Shown piece after piece: positions 54,399-63,690 of a DNA stretch of 64,000 nucleotides. Made by a program: the position numbers and the translations under genes. How positions within the stretch are numbered: position 1 is the stretch's first letter; each line of letters begins with the position of its first letter. The notes beneath the pieces were generated by a model that was given only the letters and a program-made list of their open reading frames with translations, did not search any database and was not told the origin of the DNA. The DNA is from Bacteroides faecalis (GTDB lineage Bacteria > Bacteroidota > Bacteroidia > Bacteroidales > Bacteroidaceae): the NCBI RefSeq assembly GCF_003865075.1, contig NZ_BHWB01000003.1:1-64000 (forward strand), written 5' to 3'.

Positions 54399-55847
54399 TT
54401 ATTTTGTGGGATAACTTTGTTTCTTTGACAGTTCTTTTAAGTTGGCATTGGCTTGTTCTGTGAGTCCTGCTGTTTTTGCTGCATTAAAATATTTTTCTGC
54501 GGTTTCCAGATCTTCTTCCATCATTGCAACGATACCTAAATTATTAAGTGTCTCAGCTGCTTTTGGATTAGCCTTTGCCAAATATTTTTTGGCAACAGTC
54601 AGATCTCCACCTTTCTGAATCTCTACTGCAGCAGCATTCAGGTTAGCAGTAGGATCGTTCGGGAACATTAGGGCAGCCACCTGAAAAGCATGATTGAATT
54701 CTTCGCTTCCTGTCTTGTAGCTTTGGGCAATGAGATAAAGCTCTTTCAGGCTTAATTGCTGTGGATGTTTGTCGATAATCTCCTTTGATTCTTCCAAGTC
54801 GAAACCGCGTACAGTGTAGCTTACTACATAATCTGAATGACGTAATGCCGGATAGCATTCTTGCAGGAGATATTGATAAGCTTGCGGGCCGACTAGTTTT
54901 GATATACTGTGTTCCTTTATATCTGCGTCCATATTTGCATCATCCATCAAGCGTATTATCTCATCTTTCTTATCCATTGTAGAGACAACGACAAATTTGC
55001 GGAAACCTTCCCAATCTTCCGGAGTTGAATCTGAAGTGATGAGTTTGTGATCAAAGTTGTAATAACTGGTCACATAATCCACAAGTGCCTGAGTACGATT
55101 CTTTGCTAAGTACGTGTTATGTGCATAACTTCCCTCAGGAGACGCATATCCATGAATACTGATACCAGTAAGTTTAATATTATTGTCATTACGTACTGTA
55201 TCGATGGTGGCGCGCACTTTGGCGAGTTCATCCGCATTCCGGCGATATTCCGGATAGATGATGAATTTATTAACCGGAAAATCCAGAAAGGCTCTTCCTT
55301 CCACTGCGCGATGTTTCACTGCTTCTTCTTGAGGAGTGATATATGCTACTGCCGGTTGAAGTTTCAAAGGGGCGATGTTTAATTGGGCGATTTTCTCGCC
55401 ACTATTTTGTTCTATTATGTCGCAACAACCACATACATCTACATTCAACTTCATATTTGCCTGACGCATCCATCCTTCATATGGAATCTGTATCAGATAG
55501 TTCAAGGTCTGTTCCGTTTTGTCTTTACGGCGAACAATCGTGTAAGCCGATTCAGGAGTCTGATGGTTTCGTTGGTTGATGAGTTGGCGTTTACGGCCAT
55601 AGATAACTATGGAAGGCAGTTCTTTTGTGTGTCCGTTGGCTTCGAGAAACGGAATCAGGGTGGTGGCATTGTTGGAACTCATTTTAAGATTCGGTTGCAG
55701 AACGATGTCCATGCTTATTGTCAGGCGGTTGTCGTCACTACGTGTAGCCGATTCTTTTTCTATGCGTATCTGATCTTTATAGATTGTCTGCGCTTTTCCA
55801 CCTAATACAGGCAGCAGACAGAAAAGGATATATAGAATCTTTTTCAT
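54399..55847 (-). CDS. DUF3868 / OmpA-like protein with TPR-like tail
   Basis: The 482-residue protein has a signal peptide (MKKILYILFCLLPVLGGKAQ). A DUF3868-like N-terminal part follows (about 20-160, 'IPYEGWMRQANMKLNVDVCGCCD'), then an OmpA-like region (about 190-290, 'ITGISIHGYASPEGSYAHNTYLAKNRTQALVDYV'). TPR-like helices lie at about 380-475 ('AAETLNNLGIVAMMEEDLETAEKYFNAAKTAG'). DUF3575 and DUF3868 genes usually precede Mfa-type pilus genes in Bacteroides and are thought to serve the cell-envelope base of the system. An IS element has separated it from DUF3575 and thus from its normal promoter. Confidence 0.88.
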   Translation of the reverse strand: MKKILYILFCLLPVLGGKAQTIYKDQIRIEKESATRSDDNRLTISMDIVLQPNLKMSSNNATTLIPFLEANGHTKELPSIVIYGRKRQLINQRNHQTPESAYTIVRRKDKTEQTLNYLIQIPYEGWMRQANMKLNVDVCGCCDIIEQNSGEKIAQLNIAPLKLQPAVAYITPQEEAVKHRAVEGRAFLDFPVNKFIIYPEYRRNADELAKVRATIDTVRNDNNIKLTGISIHGYASPEGSYAHNTYLAKNRTQALVDYVTSYYNFDHKLITSDSTPEDWEGFRKFVVVSTMDKKDEIIRLMDDANMDADIKEHSISKLVGPQAYQYLLQECYPALRHSDYVVSYTVRGFDLEESKEIIDKHPQQLSLKELYLIAQSYKTGSEEFNHAFQVAALMFPNDPTANLNAAAVEIQKGGDLTVAKKYLAKANPKAAETLNNLGIVAMMEEDLETAEKYFNAAKTAGLTEQANANLKELSKKQSYPTK

Positions 55848-55872
55848 ATTTGTTTTGTTTTTAGAATAAATA

Positions 55873-55877
55873 GATTA
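55873..55877. repeat. Target-site duplication, left copy (GATTA)
   Basis: GATTA directly precedes the left inverted repeat of the IS and is repeated at 57471-57475, the mark of a recent insertion. Confidence 0.85.
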
Positions 55878-55919
55878 CCTTAATTCCGCAACACTATTAT
55901 AAATTAAACTTTTTAAGTA

Positions 55920-55944
55920 CCTGAGCAACAAAAAGTTGCTCAGG
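55920..55944 (+). terminator. Hairpin inside IS before transposase gene
   Basis: CCTGAGCAAC and GTTGCTCAGG pair perfectly around AAAAA, followed by ATTTTG. Such hairpins stop outside transcription from raising transposase levels. Confidence 0.55.
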
Positions 55945-56012
55945 ATTTTGCCATGTCAGAATTTTCACTTATCTTAGTGTTGCAAAAAAAACAAGAGAAT
56001 CCGACGATAGAC

Positions 56013-57299
56013 ATGGCGAAGATACAAATTAAATCTGAGAGACTCACTCCTTTTGGGGGATTATTTTCAATCATGGAGCAATTTGACTCCACATTATCAT
56101 CTGTAATCGACTCAACCCTCGGTCTAAGGTGTAGATCGTTCGGTTATCAGTACAGCGAAATCATCCGTTCTCTCATGAGTATCTACTTCTGTAGCGGTTC
56201 ATGTATTGAGGATGTCACTACTCATTTGATGAACCACCTCTCGCTTCATCCGACACTTCGCACTTGTAGCTCTGATACTATCCTCAGGGCGATAAAGGAG
56301 TTGACGCAAGAAAACATTTCATACACATCAGATATGGGCAAGACCTACGATTTCAATACGGCTGACACTCTCAATACTTTATTGCTCAATTGTATATTTG
56401 CATCTGGCCAACTGAAAGAGGGTGAGATGTATGATGTTGATTTCGACCATCAGTTCATAGAGACAGAGAAGTATGATGCAAAGCCTACATACAAGAAGTT
56501 CCTTGGTTATCGCCCTGGCGTGGCGGTTATTGGCGATTTGATAGTCGGTATAGAGAATAGCGATGGTAACACAAATGTTCGTTTCCATCAGAAGGACACG
56601 CTGAAGAGGTTCTTTGCGAGATTTGAACAGAATGGGCTCACTATCAATCGCTTCAGAGCTGATTGTGGATCATGTTCCGAGGAAATCGTGGAGGAAATAG
56701 AAAAACACTGCAAGTCCTTCTATATCCGTGCTAACCGCTGCAGTTCGATCTACAATGACACCTTTGCTCTCAAAGGCTGGAAAACTGAGGAAATCAATGG
56801 CATTGAGTTTGAATTGAACTCTATCCTTGTTGAGAAGTGGAAAGGTAAGGCATATCGACTTGTGATTCAAAGACAGAAACGGATGGATGGTGTGCAGGAT
56901 TTTTGGGAAGGAGAATACACATACCGTTGTATCCTGACTAACGACTATGATTCTTCCGTAAGAGAAATTGTCGAGTTCTATAACCTTCGTGGAGGAAAGG
57001 AACGTATCTTCGATGATATGAACAATGGTTTCGGGTGGGACAGATTGCCCAAATCCTTCATGGCAGAGAACACAGTGTTCCTTCTTCTTACAGCACTTAT
57101 CCGTAACTTTTACAAGGCCATTATTCAAAGACTTGACGTAAAGAAGTTCGGGCTCAATGCAACAAGTCGCATAAAAGCGTTTGTCTTCAGGTTTATCTCT
57201 GTACCAGCCAAGTGGATCAGGACATCAAGGCGGTATGTGCTGAACATCTATACCTGTAATAATGCTTACGCAGATGTTTTCCAGACTGATTTTGGATAA
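56013..57299 (+). CDS. IS1380-family transposase
   Basis: I take MAKIQIKSERLTPFGG as the start (428 residues); an upstream ATG at 55953 lies next to the hairpin. The DDE residues can be placed in 'EMYDVDFDHQFIE' (D), 'INRFRADCGSCSEE' (D) and 'FYNLRGGKERIFDDMNNGFGWDRLP' (E, the YREK-like motif typical of IS4/IS1380 groups). Full length and without lesions. It is a cut-and-paste transposase acting on its own ends. Confidence 0.94.
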   Translation: MAKIQIKSERLTPFGGLFSIMEQFDSTLSSVIDSTLGLRCRSFGYQYSEIIRSLMSIYFCSGSCIEDVTTHLMNHLSLHPTLRTCSSDTILRAIKELTQENISYTSDMGKTYDFNTADTLNTLLLNCIFASGQLKEGEMYDVDFDHQFIETEKYDAKPTYKKFLGYRPGVAVIGDLIVGIENSDGNTNVRFHQKDTLKRFFARFEQNGLTINRFRADCGSCSEEIVEEIEKHCKSFYIRANRCSSIYNDTFALKGWKTEEINGIEFELNSILVEKWKGKAYRLVIQRQKRMDGVQDFWEGEYTYRCILTNDYDSSVREIVEFYNLRGGKERIFDDMNNGFGWDRLPKSFMAENTVFLLLTALIRNFYKAIIQRLDVKKFGLNATSRIKAFVFRFISVPAKWIRTSRRYVLNIYTCNNAYADVFQTDFG

Positions 57300-57452
57300 T
57301 GCCTACAACTTATGGGAATGATATTGTGTATTGCCTCAAGTCACATTGTGGGGTAAGGGGATATTGTAGGCAGAAGTGGGTGCTTCAAGTTCAAATTATC
57401 TGCAAATTCAGTAATGAGAGGACGTGTAAACGCAATAAGGACGTTCAAGGGC

Positions 57453-58028
57453 TTAGTTGCGGATTTGAGGGATTAAACTAATAGCAGCTTTGGTGGGACC
57501 CACGTAATTCTTGTGTCCCTCGCCTTTCTTTTCACCGCAAGTCTTACATTCAAATTGTTCATACTTGACACGCGCATACCCGAAGCCGATATTTCCTTCC
57601 AGATTCCAGTGCTTACCCAAAATCCATTGGTAACCGTAGGATACACCCGCACCATAGAAATGGCCTTTGAAGCGGTGATCTTTCAATTCGGTCCAAATGC
57701 CCCAAGGCATATCAATGGCGGCAGCCTGATAAACGCCTCCGTGAAGATGTACTCCAACGAAGTGGCCGTTGAATTTATCACAGAACCAGTAGCGGAGTTC
57801 CGGTTGGAAAGTAAGCATCTTCATCATTTTCTGGTTTTTATAGCTCCAGGGATTGTAATTGGCGTACAAATCCAGGGTTAGCTTTTTACTCAGACTCACT
57901 TCGGCGCCAAGATTGATGATTTTCAACGCGTCCATTACAACATTTGTCTTTACGCCAACTACCTGACTGTATAAAAAGGTGGAGGCAAACAAAGCTACAC
58001 TTAAGATTATGATTCTTTTCTTTTTCAT
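57453..58028 (-). CDS. DUF3575 outer-membrane protein, C-terminus altered by IS insertion
   Basis: The 191-residue protein has a signal peptide (MKKKRIIILSVALFASTFLYSQ) and the DUF3575 pattern of a beta barrel: 'VGVKTNVVMDALKIINLGAEVSLSKKLTLDLYANYNPWSY', 'LRYWFCDKFNGHFVGVHLHGG' and 'GVSYGYQWILGKHWNLEGNIGFGYARVKYEQFECKTCGEK'. The last codons run into the IS: the frame ends SLIPQIRN, where removal of the IS and one GATTA gives SLIYLF and a stop. In barrels the last residue is normally aromatic for BAM recognition. The changed end may impair assembly. Confidence 0.86.
   Translation of the reverse strand: MKKKRIIILSVALFASTFLYSQVVGVKTNVVMDALKIINLGAEVSLSKKLTLDLYANYNPWSYKNQKMMKMLTFQPELRYWFCDKFNGHFVGVHLHGGVYQAAAIDMPWGIWTELKDHRFKGHFYGAGVSYGYQWILGKHWNLEGNIGFGYARVKYEQFECKTCGEKKGEGHKNYVGPTKAAISLIPQIRN
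57471..57475. repeat. Target-site duplication, right copy (GATTA)
   Basis: Second copy of the 5-bp duplication, inside the end of the DUF3575 reading frame. Confidence 0.85.
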
Positions 58029-58520
58029 CGTATGATGGGTTTTGTTTGTTGATCAATACAAAGTAGGGATATTCAAAATATCCGTTAAAGGGCAGATTCA
58101 TCTTTCTTTTCTCCCGTTCCAGTGGAAATTAATAAACTGTGTGGTGTATCTTTCATTTCAGGTGGTATATCATTCAAGTGTTTGATGGGTGTTTTTTTAT
58201 TGCTGTATGTGAATTAATCGCATATGATAGGTGATTAATACTTGTATATTCTGATTAAGTACTTGAATAGGTTGTATTTCATTCATTAAAGAGTGGTAAA
58301 TCGTTCATTTTTCCTTTAAAAATGCTTCTTTATATGAATTAAATACCATACGTTTGTATCAGACAAACAAAACAAGGTTCTAAGAAACCGAATCAAATAT
58401 TTATTTTTTTAAGATTCCCTCCTGAGGAACATGAGCAAACAAACAATGAAGTAATCAATGAATTGAAAAACAATTCATAAATAAATTATTAAAATGAATT
58501 AAAATTTAGGAGGAAATATC
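58029..58520. other. Intergenic region between divergent DUF3575 and lipoprotein genes
   Basis: No gene is visible. It has an imperfect minus-strand box TACTTTG near 58060 for DUF3575, a small GTTTG/CAAAC repeat near 58352, and the AGGAGG ribosome-binding site of the downstream lipoprotein at 58509-58514. No clear promoter for the lipoprotein was found. Confidence 0.5.
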
Positions 58521-59156
58521 ATGAAGTCAATTAAATTCTTTTTAGCTTGTGTACTTGTATTAGCTTTCACTGCATGTTCAAATGCTGAGAGTGATGGTTT
58601 TGAAGATAATTCTTCATCTTTTGAATCCATGAGATCTTTATATGGAATTGAGACTGCTTCTCTTGAAACACAATCAGAGAATATTCCTTCTGTTACAGCG
58701 GAAGAAATGCGTGGTGTATTGGAAGCTCTTCGCAAAAACAGTGATATTTCTTATGATTGTAAAGTAGAAGATGTGGAAGGATATTACGGAACCGGTAATG
58801 ATAAGAAAACAGTGATGATGACTGCTGAGTATAAAGCTCGCACAAGATCGGGAGCTCTTCTGGAAAACTTTGCACTTTGCGTATCATTGAAATTCAATAT
58901 CGATAAAAATTCAGTATATTATGTTGGTACTTCTTACGACTGTGTGACTGACTTGTTCGCTTGGAAGGGATACGGTGCTTCAATTTCTGCAACTCCTGAA
59001 GGTGGTACAGTGTTTACTTCTACTTCTTACATCTATTTCCGCGTAAGCGACGAGGGTGACTGTTTGGTGAAAGTACCGGTTAGCTTCAAAGGTAGCTATG
59101 ATTTTGATGCTGCTCAAGGTACTTATAATTTTATACTTTCAAAGGCTGTGAACTGA
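58521..59156 (+). CDS. Unknown lipoprotein (211 residues)
   Basis: The protein starts MKSIKFFLACVLVLAFTAC with a lipobox (FTAC, Cys19), then an acidic, serine-rich stretch. The mature domain is beta-rich ('YYGTGNDKKTVMMTAEYKARTRSGALL', 'LCVSLKFNIDKNSVYYVGTSYDCVTDLFAWKGYGASIS', 'YIYFRVSDEGDCLVKVPVSFKGSY'). Three cysteines of the mature domain could be paired. I recognise no family. The ribosome-binding site AGGAGG, six bases before ATG, is unusually strong for Bacteroides and predicts high expression. It is followed by a terminator and the hybrid regulator gene. Confidence 0.8.
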   Translation: MKSIKFFLACVLVLAFTACSNAESDGFEDNSSSFESMRSLYGIETASLETQSENIPSVTAEEMRGVLEALRKNSDISYDCKVEDVEGYYGTGNDKKTVMMTAEYKARTRSGALLENFALCVSLKFNIDKNSVYYVGTSYDCVTDLFAWKGYGASISATPEGGTVFTSTSYIYFRVSDEGDCLVKVPVSFKGSYDFDAAQGTYNFILSKAVN

Positions 59157-59490
59157 TCCTGTTCGATAAAAACAATAACAATAGGTATGAAAAAATATTA
59201 ATGACTCTGGGATGTTCGTTATTCTTAAAAGAGTCTGAAAGAGGAACCAAACAACAAACAGAGATAGTATAGGTAATGTATTGAAAAATAAAGTGTTATG
59301 TGGATGGAGATGTAATGTGAACTTATATCGAAGGGGATGTGTTCTGAATAACTCTGTTGATTCTTGTATAGGATTGACAGAGTTATTTTATTGTGAATTA
59401 TTCCTAAAAAAAACATCTATATACTTTTGTTGTAATTATATATATCTATATTTAACAAATAATTGCACATAAACAAACATTGAGCAAGTT
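59157..59490. other. Intergenic region before hybrid regulator
   Basis: No gene is visible. It holds a terminator-like hairpin at 59347-59387 and a -7 box TACTTTTG at 59422-59429 that may start the regulator transcript about 55 bases before its ATG. Confidence 0.55.
59347..59387 (+). terminator. Terminator after lipoprotein gene
   Basis: AATAACTCTGT and ACAGAGTTATT form a perfect 11-bp stem around a 19-base loop, followed by TTATTG. It separates the lipoprotein and regulator transcripts. Confidence 0.55.
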
Positions 59491-62400
59491 ATGAGGGGAG
59501 TAATTTTTACGATATTGGTCCTGTTTGAAATCTGCAGGGCATTTCCACAGGATATTCATTGGAATCCGGAACCAATGATTATTAAAAACGGAATAAATGA
59601 CCGCACTGTTTATGATATTTCTTCTAGTAAAGAAGGTTTTTTATGGTTGGCGACGGATGAAGGAATTACCCGCTATGATGGTTTTCGTTTTCGTAATTAT
59701 CCGCTGGTTACTAGTTTGGATTCAACATCAATACCTTTAAATCAGGTTGTAAAGTCTCTCAAAGAATCACAGGACGGTTTACTGTATCTTCAACTTTTTC
59801 AAGGGGGAATGACTTGTTTCGATAAAAAAAAGGAGATCTATCTGCCACTTCATTTCGATAAGCCTTTTAATATTCGGGGAATTCAGGATTTTTGTTGGAA
59901 TGGCGAAACTCTGTATTTAGCTACTACTCAAGGATTATTTTCTTCGACTTCTCAACGTGTAAAAGAAGATGATAAAGATATTGTGTCCTGTACCCTAAAA
60001 GTGAAACCGCTGGTGAAAGGCAATATAACTCATTTGTGTGCGGATGGTAAAACGAATCTTTATCTTGTCATTGACGGGGATAGAGTGGTACGATATGATC
60101 TTGCAACTGGGAAAAGCTCATTGATGCAGCAAGGAAATGTTGTGAACCGTATATTTCTGATGAACGGTTATTTATGGATCTGCAAGTCATGGAGTGACTT
60201 GGTATGTTATGATCTGAAAAGTGGAAAAGAACGGATGATTTCAATTGGGACAATTGATAAAGTTGATTATTCTACTTCGTATATAACGGATTTAACGTGT
60301 AAGAATAAGAAGATTTATTATTTGACTACTTTAGAAGGATTGTTCAGATTGGAATTTGATAATGAGGATCTTAGTGAAAGTCCTTATTCTTTGGAAGCGG
60401 TGGTACAAAATGAGGGCCGTTTTGGTCTTCGTATGGATACCAGAATGATGAGTGTATGCTGGGATAATGATCAAAAGAACTTGTGGACAAGTGGCTCTGG
60501 TGGTGGAATTGCAAAATTCGATATCAGTAACAATATGTACAACCGGGTGAAACAGGAGTTTAAATCTCGGGTACATGGAATGGTAGAGGATGCGAAAGGG
60601 TATGTCTGGTTGGTGATGAATGATGGTAAAATAATGAAGAGTACTACTCCGGAGTTTTCTATAAATACTTCTTTTGAATTATGGACAAAGTCGTCTGATT
60701 TCTTTGGGCATTATCATATTTATAAAGATCAGAATGAATGTATCTGGCTGGGAAATAATCATGGGGAAGTTGTGTGGATCGACCCTGATACGGATACGAA
60801 AGAGTCTTTTCAGCTTCAGACTAAAGAAGGGGAAAAAATGGATGCTGCCATTTATCAGTTTTGTATGGACTCGCGTAAACGTTTATGGGTAGCTACTTCG
60901 CACGGATTGATGCAGGTGGATCCGGGGTCTCGTGCCTGTAGTAAGATAGAACCGTTGAATGAAAAAATTGATGGCGTATTGTCGGTCGCAGAAGATAAGG
61001 AAGGAAATATCTGGTTAGGGACTAATAAGGGACTGAAAAGATTGGAATGGCAAGGTGAACGGATTTTGCTGGTGGGGAATTATGAACGCGAGAATAGGCT
61101 GGAAGAGTCTGCTGTAAGGACTGTATTCGTGAATAATTATAATCAGATCTATGCAGTATATCTGAATGCAATTGTTCGTATTGACGGTAGGGATAAGGAG
61201 AAATTTGAGTCTATATATACACTGGGAAATGGATTGACTTGCGGGCACGTGAGTTGTATGGTAGATGATCAGGTGGGTAATACGTGGGGTGGAAATAGTG
61301 TGGGAATCATTACTATCAGGAATGGGGGGGATTCTTTTTATAATTATCTGTCTGCAGGGGCATGTGTAGCTGTATGCCGGTTACATGACGGTCAGTTGTT
61401 GTGGGCGGACTCCAAAGGATTGATCTATTTTGATCCGGAGGTGGTAAAAAGTAATACTGGCAGCCAGAAGTTGCTACTGACGGATATAGAGGTAAATGGA
61501 GAATCCATTATGGCAGGGGAGACGAGAAACGGACAAATGATTCTTTCATCTTCACCGGATGTACAGAAAGAATTGGTGTTTAATTCGGATAATAATGATT
61601 TCCGTTTGTACTTTTCTGATCTGTGCTTTGAAACCATGCAACGGAAGATAGCTTATCGTTTATTACCTTTGGATAAAGATTGGCATGTGAAATCTTTATC
61701 CGAAGGATTGGGATATAATAGGCTTCCTGCGGGAAAGTATATATTAGAGGCAAAATTGATTTTCCTCGATGCAAAAGAAAGTGGAACGATTGAAATTCCC
61801 ATTGTGGTGAAGTCTGAGTGGTATTATACGATATGGGTATATGTGATCTATGGATTACTAGTTGCTGCTTTGGTTTATTTTATATTTCGTCGTTTCAGAG
61901 TCAGAGATATTCGCAGGCAAGTGCGTCGTAACCGGGAAATGATATTGAAAGAAAATTTGAATTTGGAAAAGATGAAACATGAACAGAAAGTGGAAATAGA
62001 TGCCATGAGGAATCGGTTGCTGACATTGTTTGTTCAGGAATTGCGAACTCCTCTCTCTTTGATAATTGCACCGTTGAAGGATTTGTTGGAGGAACAGTCT
62101 CTTGTTCCGCATTTTGCTTCCCGTGCGCAGATGGCTTACAGAAATTCACTTCGAATGCTCGATGTCTGCAATCAGTTGTTGGCCATTTACGAACAAGGAA
62201 ACCAGAATGAGAAGCTGGAAGTTACTCCTTGTCAGATAGAAAAGCTGATTGATGGTAATTTGTTTGATTACAGGGAGTTATTAAAAGCGCATCCGATTAC
62301 TTTTCAGTTTGAAAAACGGATTAAGAAAAATCTGGAATGTTATGTGGATAAAAAAAAGTTGGAAACAATTTTGCATAATTTGTTGTCGAATGCTTTTACG

Positions 62401-63642
62401 CATACAAATTATACCGGAACTGTGTCACTGACTGTTTGCGAAACAATGGAAAGACAGATGCATTATGTTACGATTATAGTCGAAGACAATGGGAAAGGAT
62501 GGGTCAAGACTACTGAACAATTGATGAACGATAAGGTACAGGAGAATGATATACCTTCGGTACAGCTAGGCTTTACTTTCATGCGGCATATTGTGGAAAT
62601 GCATCATGGTATTATTTCATTAGAAAGCATAGAAGGAAAAGGTACGAAGGTTGTTGTGAGTTTGCCATTAGGAAAGACGGTCTTCGAAAATGATCCGAAT
62701 GTTGTCTTTGTTAATCCGGATACGTCAAAAAATGACATGCCGGAATCACAGCAGGAACAGCTGTTGACAGATATGGCAACAAATGATATCCTGAAACAGA
62801 AAGTTGTGGTGCCTGCTGAGATATCTATTTCCGAAGAAACGAAGGCTTCTTCTGTGACAGGATCTAAGAAGACATTGTTGATTGTGGAAGATCATAAAGA
62901 TATCCGTCTTTATCTGAAAGTATTATTAGGTAAGGAATACAACTTACTGATGGCAACGAATGGTCAGGAAGGGGTGGATATTGCTAAAAAGGAGCTTCCG
63001 GATTTGATCATTTGTGATGTGATGATGCCAGTGAAAGATGGATTTGAATGTTGTCGGGAAGTAAAAGAGGGGTTGGAAACATGCAATATTCCTTTTATTA
63101 TGCTGACTGCGAAAGTGGAAGATGAAGATATTATCCATGGCTTGGAGATGGGGGCGGATGATTATATTTTAAAACCGTTTACTCCCGGTATATTGAAGGC
63201 AAAGATACATAATCTTATTAATGGGCGGATTGCTTTGAAGCAGATATACACCAGATTATTTACTTTACCGGGTATGGATAATGTAACGGAAAAGAATGAA
63301 GCGGATACTGCTAAGGATAAGGTGAAAGTGGAAGATCCGTTTATCAGTTCAGTGATCAAGATTGTGGAAGATAACATTTGTGAAGCTGATTTCAGTGTGA
63401 AAAAGTTGGCTTCGGAGATGAACATGAGCCAGCCTACATTATATCGTAAGGTAAAACAAAGTACTGATTATACTATTATAGAACTTATCCGCGGAGTGCG
63501 TATGCGCCGGGCAGCGGTTTTATTGAAAACGAAGAGATACGGAGTTCAGGATGTTGCTGAAATGGTAGGATATAATGATATTCCAACTTTTAGAAAGCAT
63601 TTTGTGGATGCTTTTGGCACGACTCCTTCTACTTATGAATGA
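59491..63642 (+). CDS. Hybrid two-component system regulator (HTCS) with H-to-Q at kinase site
   Basis: The 1383-residue protein has a signal peptide (1-19). Periplasmic two-component-regulator propeller repeats follow (about 25-660, e.g. 'EGFLWLATDEGITRYDGFRFRNY', 'GNIWLGTNKGLKRL'), then a Y_Y_Y domain (about 690-770) and a membrane helix (about 777-800). The kinase dimerisation region comes next, then an ATPase domain (about 950-1065, 'LHNLLSNAFTHT', 'VEDNGKGW'). The receiver domain (1127-1245) has Asp1176 in 'ICDVMMP', and an AraC-type DNA-binding end spans about 1285-1383. The H-box reads 'LFVQELRTPLS', so residue 849 is Gln where the phosphorylated His is expected. No sus-like genes are adjacent, so its target is unknown. 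Confidence 0.94.
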   Translation: MRGVIFTILVLFEICRAFPQDIHWNPEPMIIKNGINDRTVYDISSSKEGFLWLATDEGITRYDGFRFRNYPLVTSLDSTSIPLNQVVKSLKESQDGLLYLQLFQGGMTCFDKKKEIYLPLHFDKPFNIRGIQDFCWNGETLYLATTQGLFSSTSQRVKEDDKDIVSCTLKVKPLVKGNITHLCADGKTNLYLVIDGDRVVRYDLATGKSSLMQQGNVVNRIFLMNGYLWICKSWSDLVCYDLKSGKERMISIGTIDKVDYSTSYITDLTCKNKKIYYLTTLEGLFRLEFDNEDLSESPYSLEAVVQNEGRFGLRMDTRMMSVCWDNDQKNLWTSGSGGGIAKFDISNNMYNRVKQEFKSRVHGMVEDAKGYVWLVMNDGKIMKSTTPEFSINTSFELWTKSSDFFGHYHIYKDQNECIWLGNNHGEVVWIDPDTDTKESFQLQTKEGEKMDAAIYQFCMDSRKRLWVATSHGLMQVDPGSRACSKIEPLNEKIDGVLSVAEDKEGNIWLGTNKGLKRLEWQGERILLVGNYERENRLEESAVRTVFVNNYNQIYAVYLNAIVRIDGRDKEKFESIYTLGNGLTCGHVSCMVDDQVGNTWGGNSVGIITIRNGGDSFYNYLSAGACVAVCRLHDGQLLWADSKGLIYFDPEVVKSNTGSQKLLLTDIEVNGESIMAGETRNGQMILSSSPDVQKELVFNSDNNDFRLYFSDLCFETMQRKIAYRLLPLDKDWHVKSLSEGLGYNRLPAGKYILEAKLIFLDAKESGTIEIPIVVKSEWYYTIWVYVIYGLLVAALVYFIFRRFRVRDIRRQVRRNREMILKENLNLEKMKHEQKVEIDAMRNRLLTLFVQELRTPLSLIIAPLKDLLEEQSLVPHFASRAQMAYRNSLRMLDVCNQLLAIYEQGNQNEKLEVTPCQIEKLIDGNLFDYRELLKAHPITFQFEKRIKKNLECYVDKKKLETILHNLLSNAFTHTNYTGTVSLTVCETMERQMHYVTIIVEDNGKGWVKTTEQLMNDKVQENDIPSVQLGFTFMRHIVEMHHGIISLESIEGKGTKVVVSLPLGKTVFENDPNVVFVNPDTSKNDMPESQQEQLLTDMATNDILKQKVVVPAEISISEETKASSVTGSKKTLLIVEDHKDIRLYLKVLLGKEYNLLMATNGQEGVDIAKKELPDLIICDVMMPVKDGFECCREVKEGLETCNIPFIMLTAKVEDEDIIHGLEMGADDYILKPFTPGILKAKIHNLINGRIALKQIYTRLFTLPGMDNVTEKNEADTAKDKVKVEDPFISSVIKIVEDNICEADFSVKKLASEMNMSQPTLYRKVKQSTDYTIIELIRGVRMRRAAVLLKTKRYGVQDVAEMVGYNDIPTFRKHFVDAFGTTPSTYE

Positions 63643-63651
63643 AAAAATGAC

Positions 63652-63659
63652 TACTTTTG
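63652..63659 (+). promoter_or_regulatory. -7 box before truA
   Basis: TACTTTTG fits the Bacteroides -7 consensus. Transcription would start near 63666, after the ATG at 63661, which favours GTG at 63691 as the truA start. No TTTG lies at the expected -33 distance. Confidence 0.4.
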
Positions 63660-63690
63660 CATGCGAAAACTTTTAAAAGTAGGAACGAAC

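Larger units (their letters stand above)
55878..57470 (+). mobile_element. IS1380-family insertion sequence, complete (1593 bp)
   Basis: The left end CCTTAATTCCGCAAC and the right end (complement of GTTGCGGATTTGAGG) match at 13 of 15 positions as terminal inverted repeats. A single intact transposase gene lies between, and GATTA is duplicated on both sides. A 10-bp hairpin near the left end and about 170 non-coding bases after the transposase gene complete the element. The intact ends, gene and duplication suggest a recent and possibly active copy. Confidence 0.92.
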
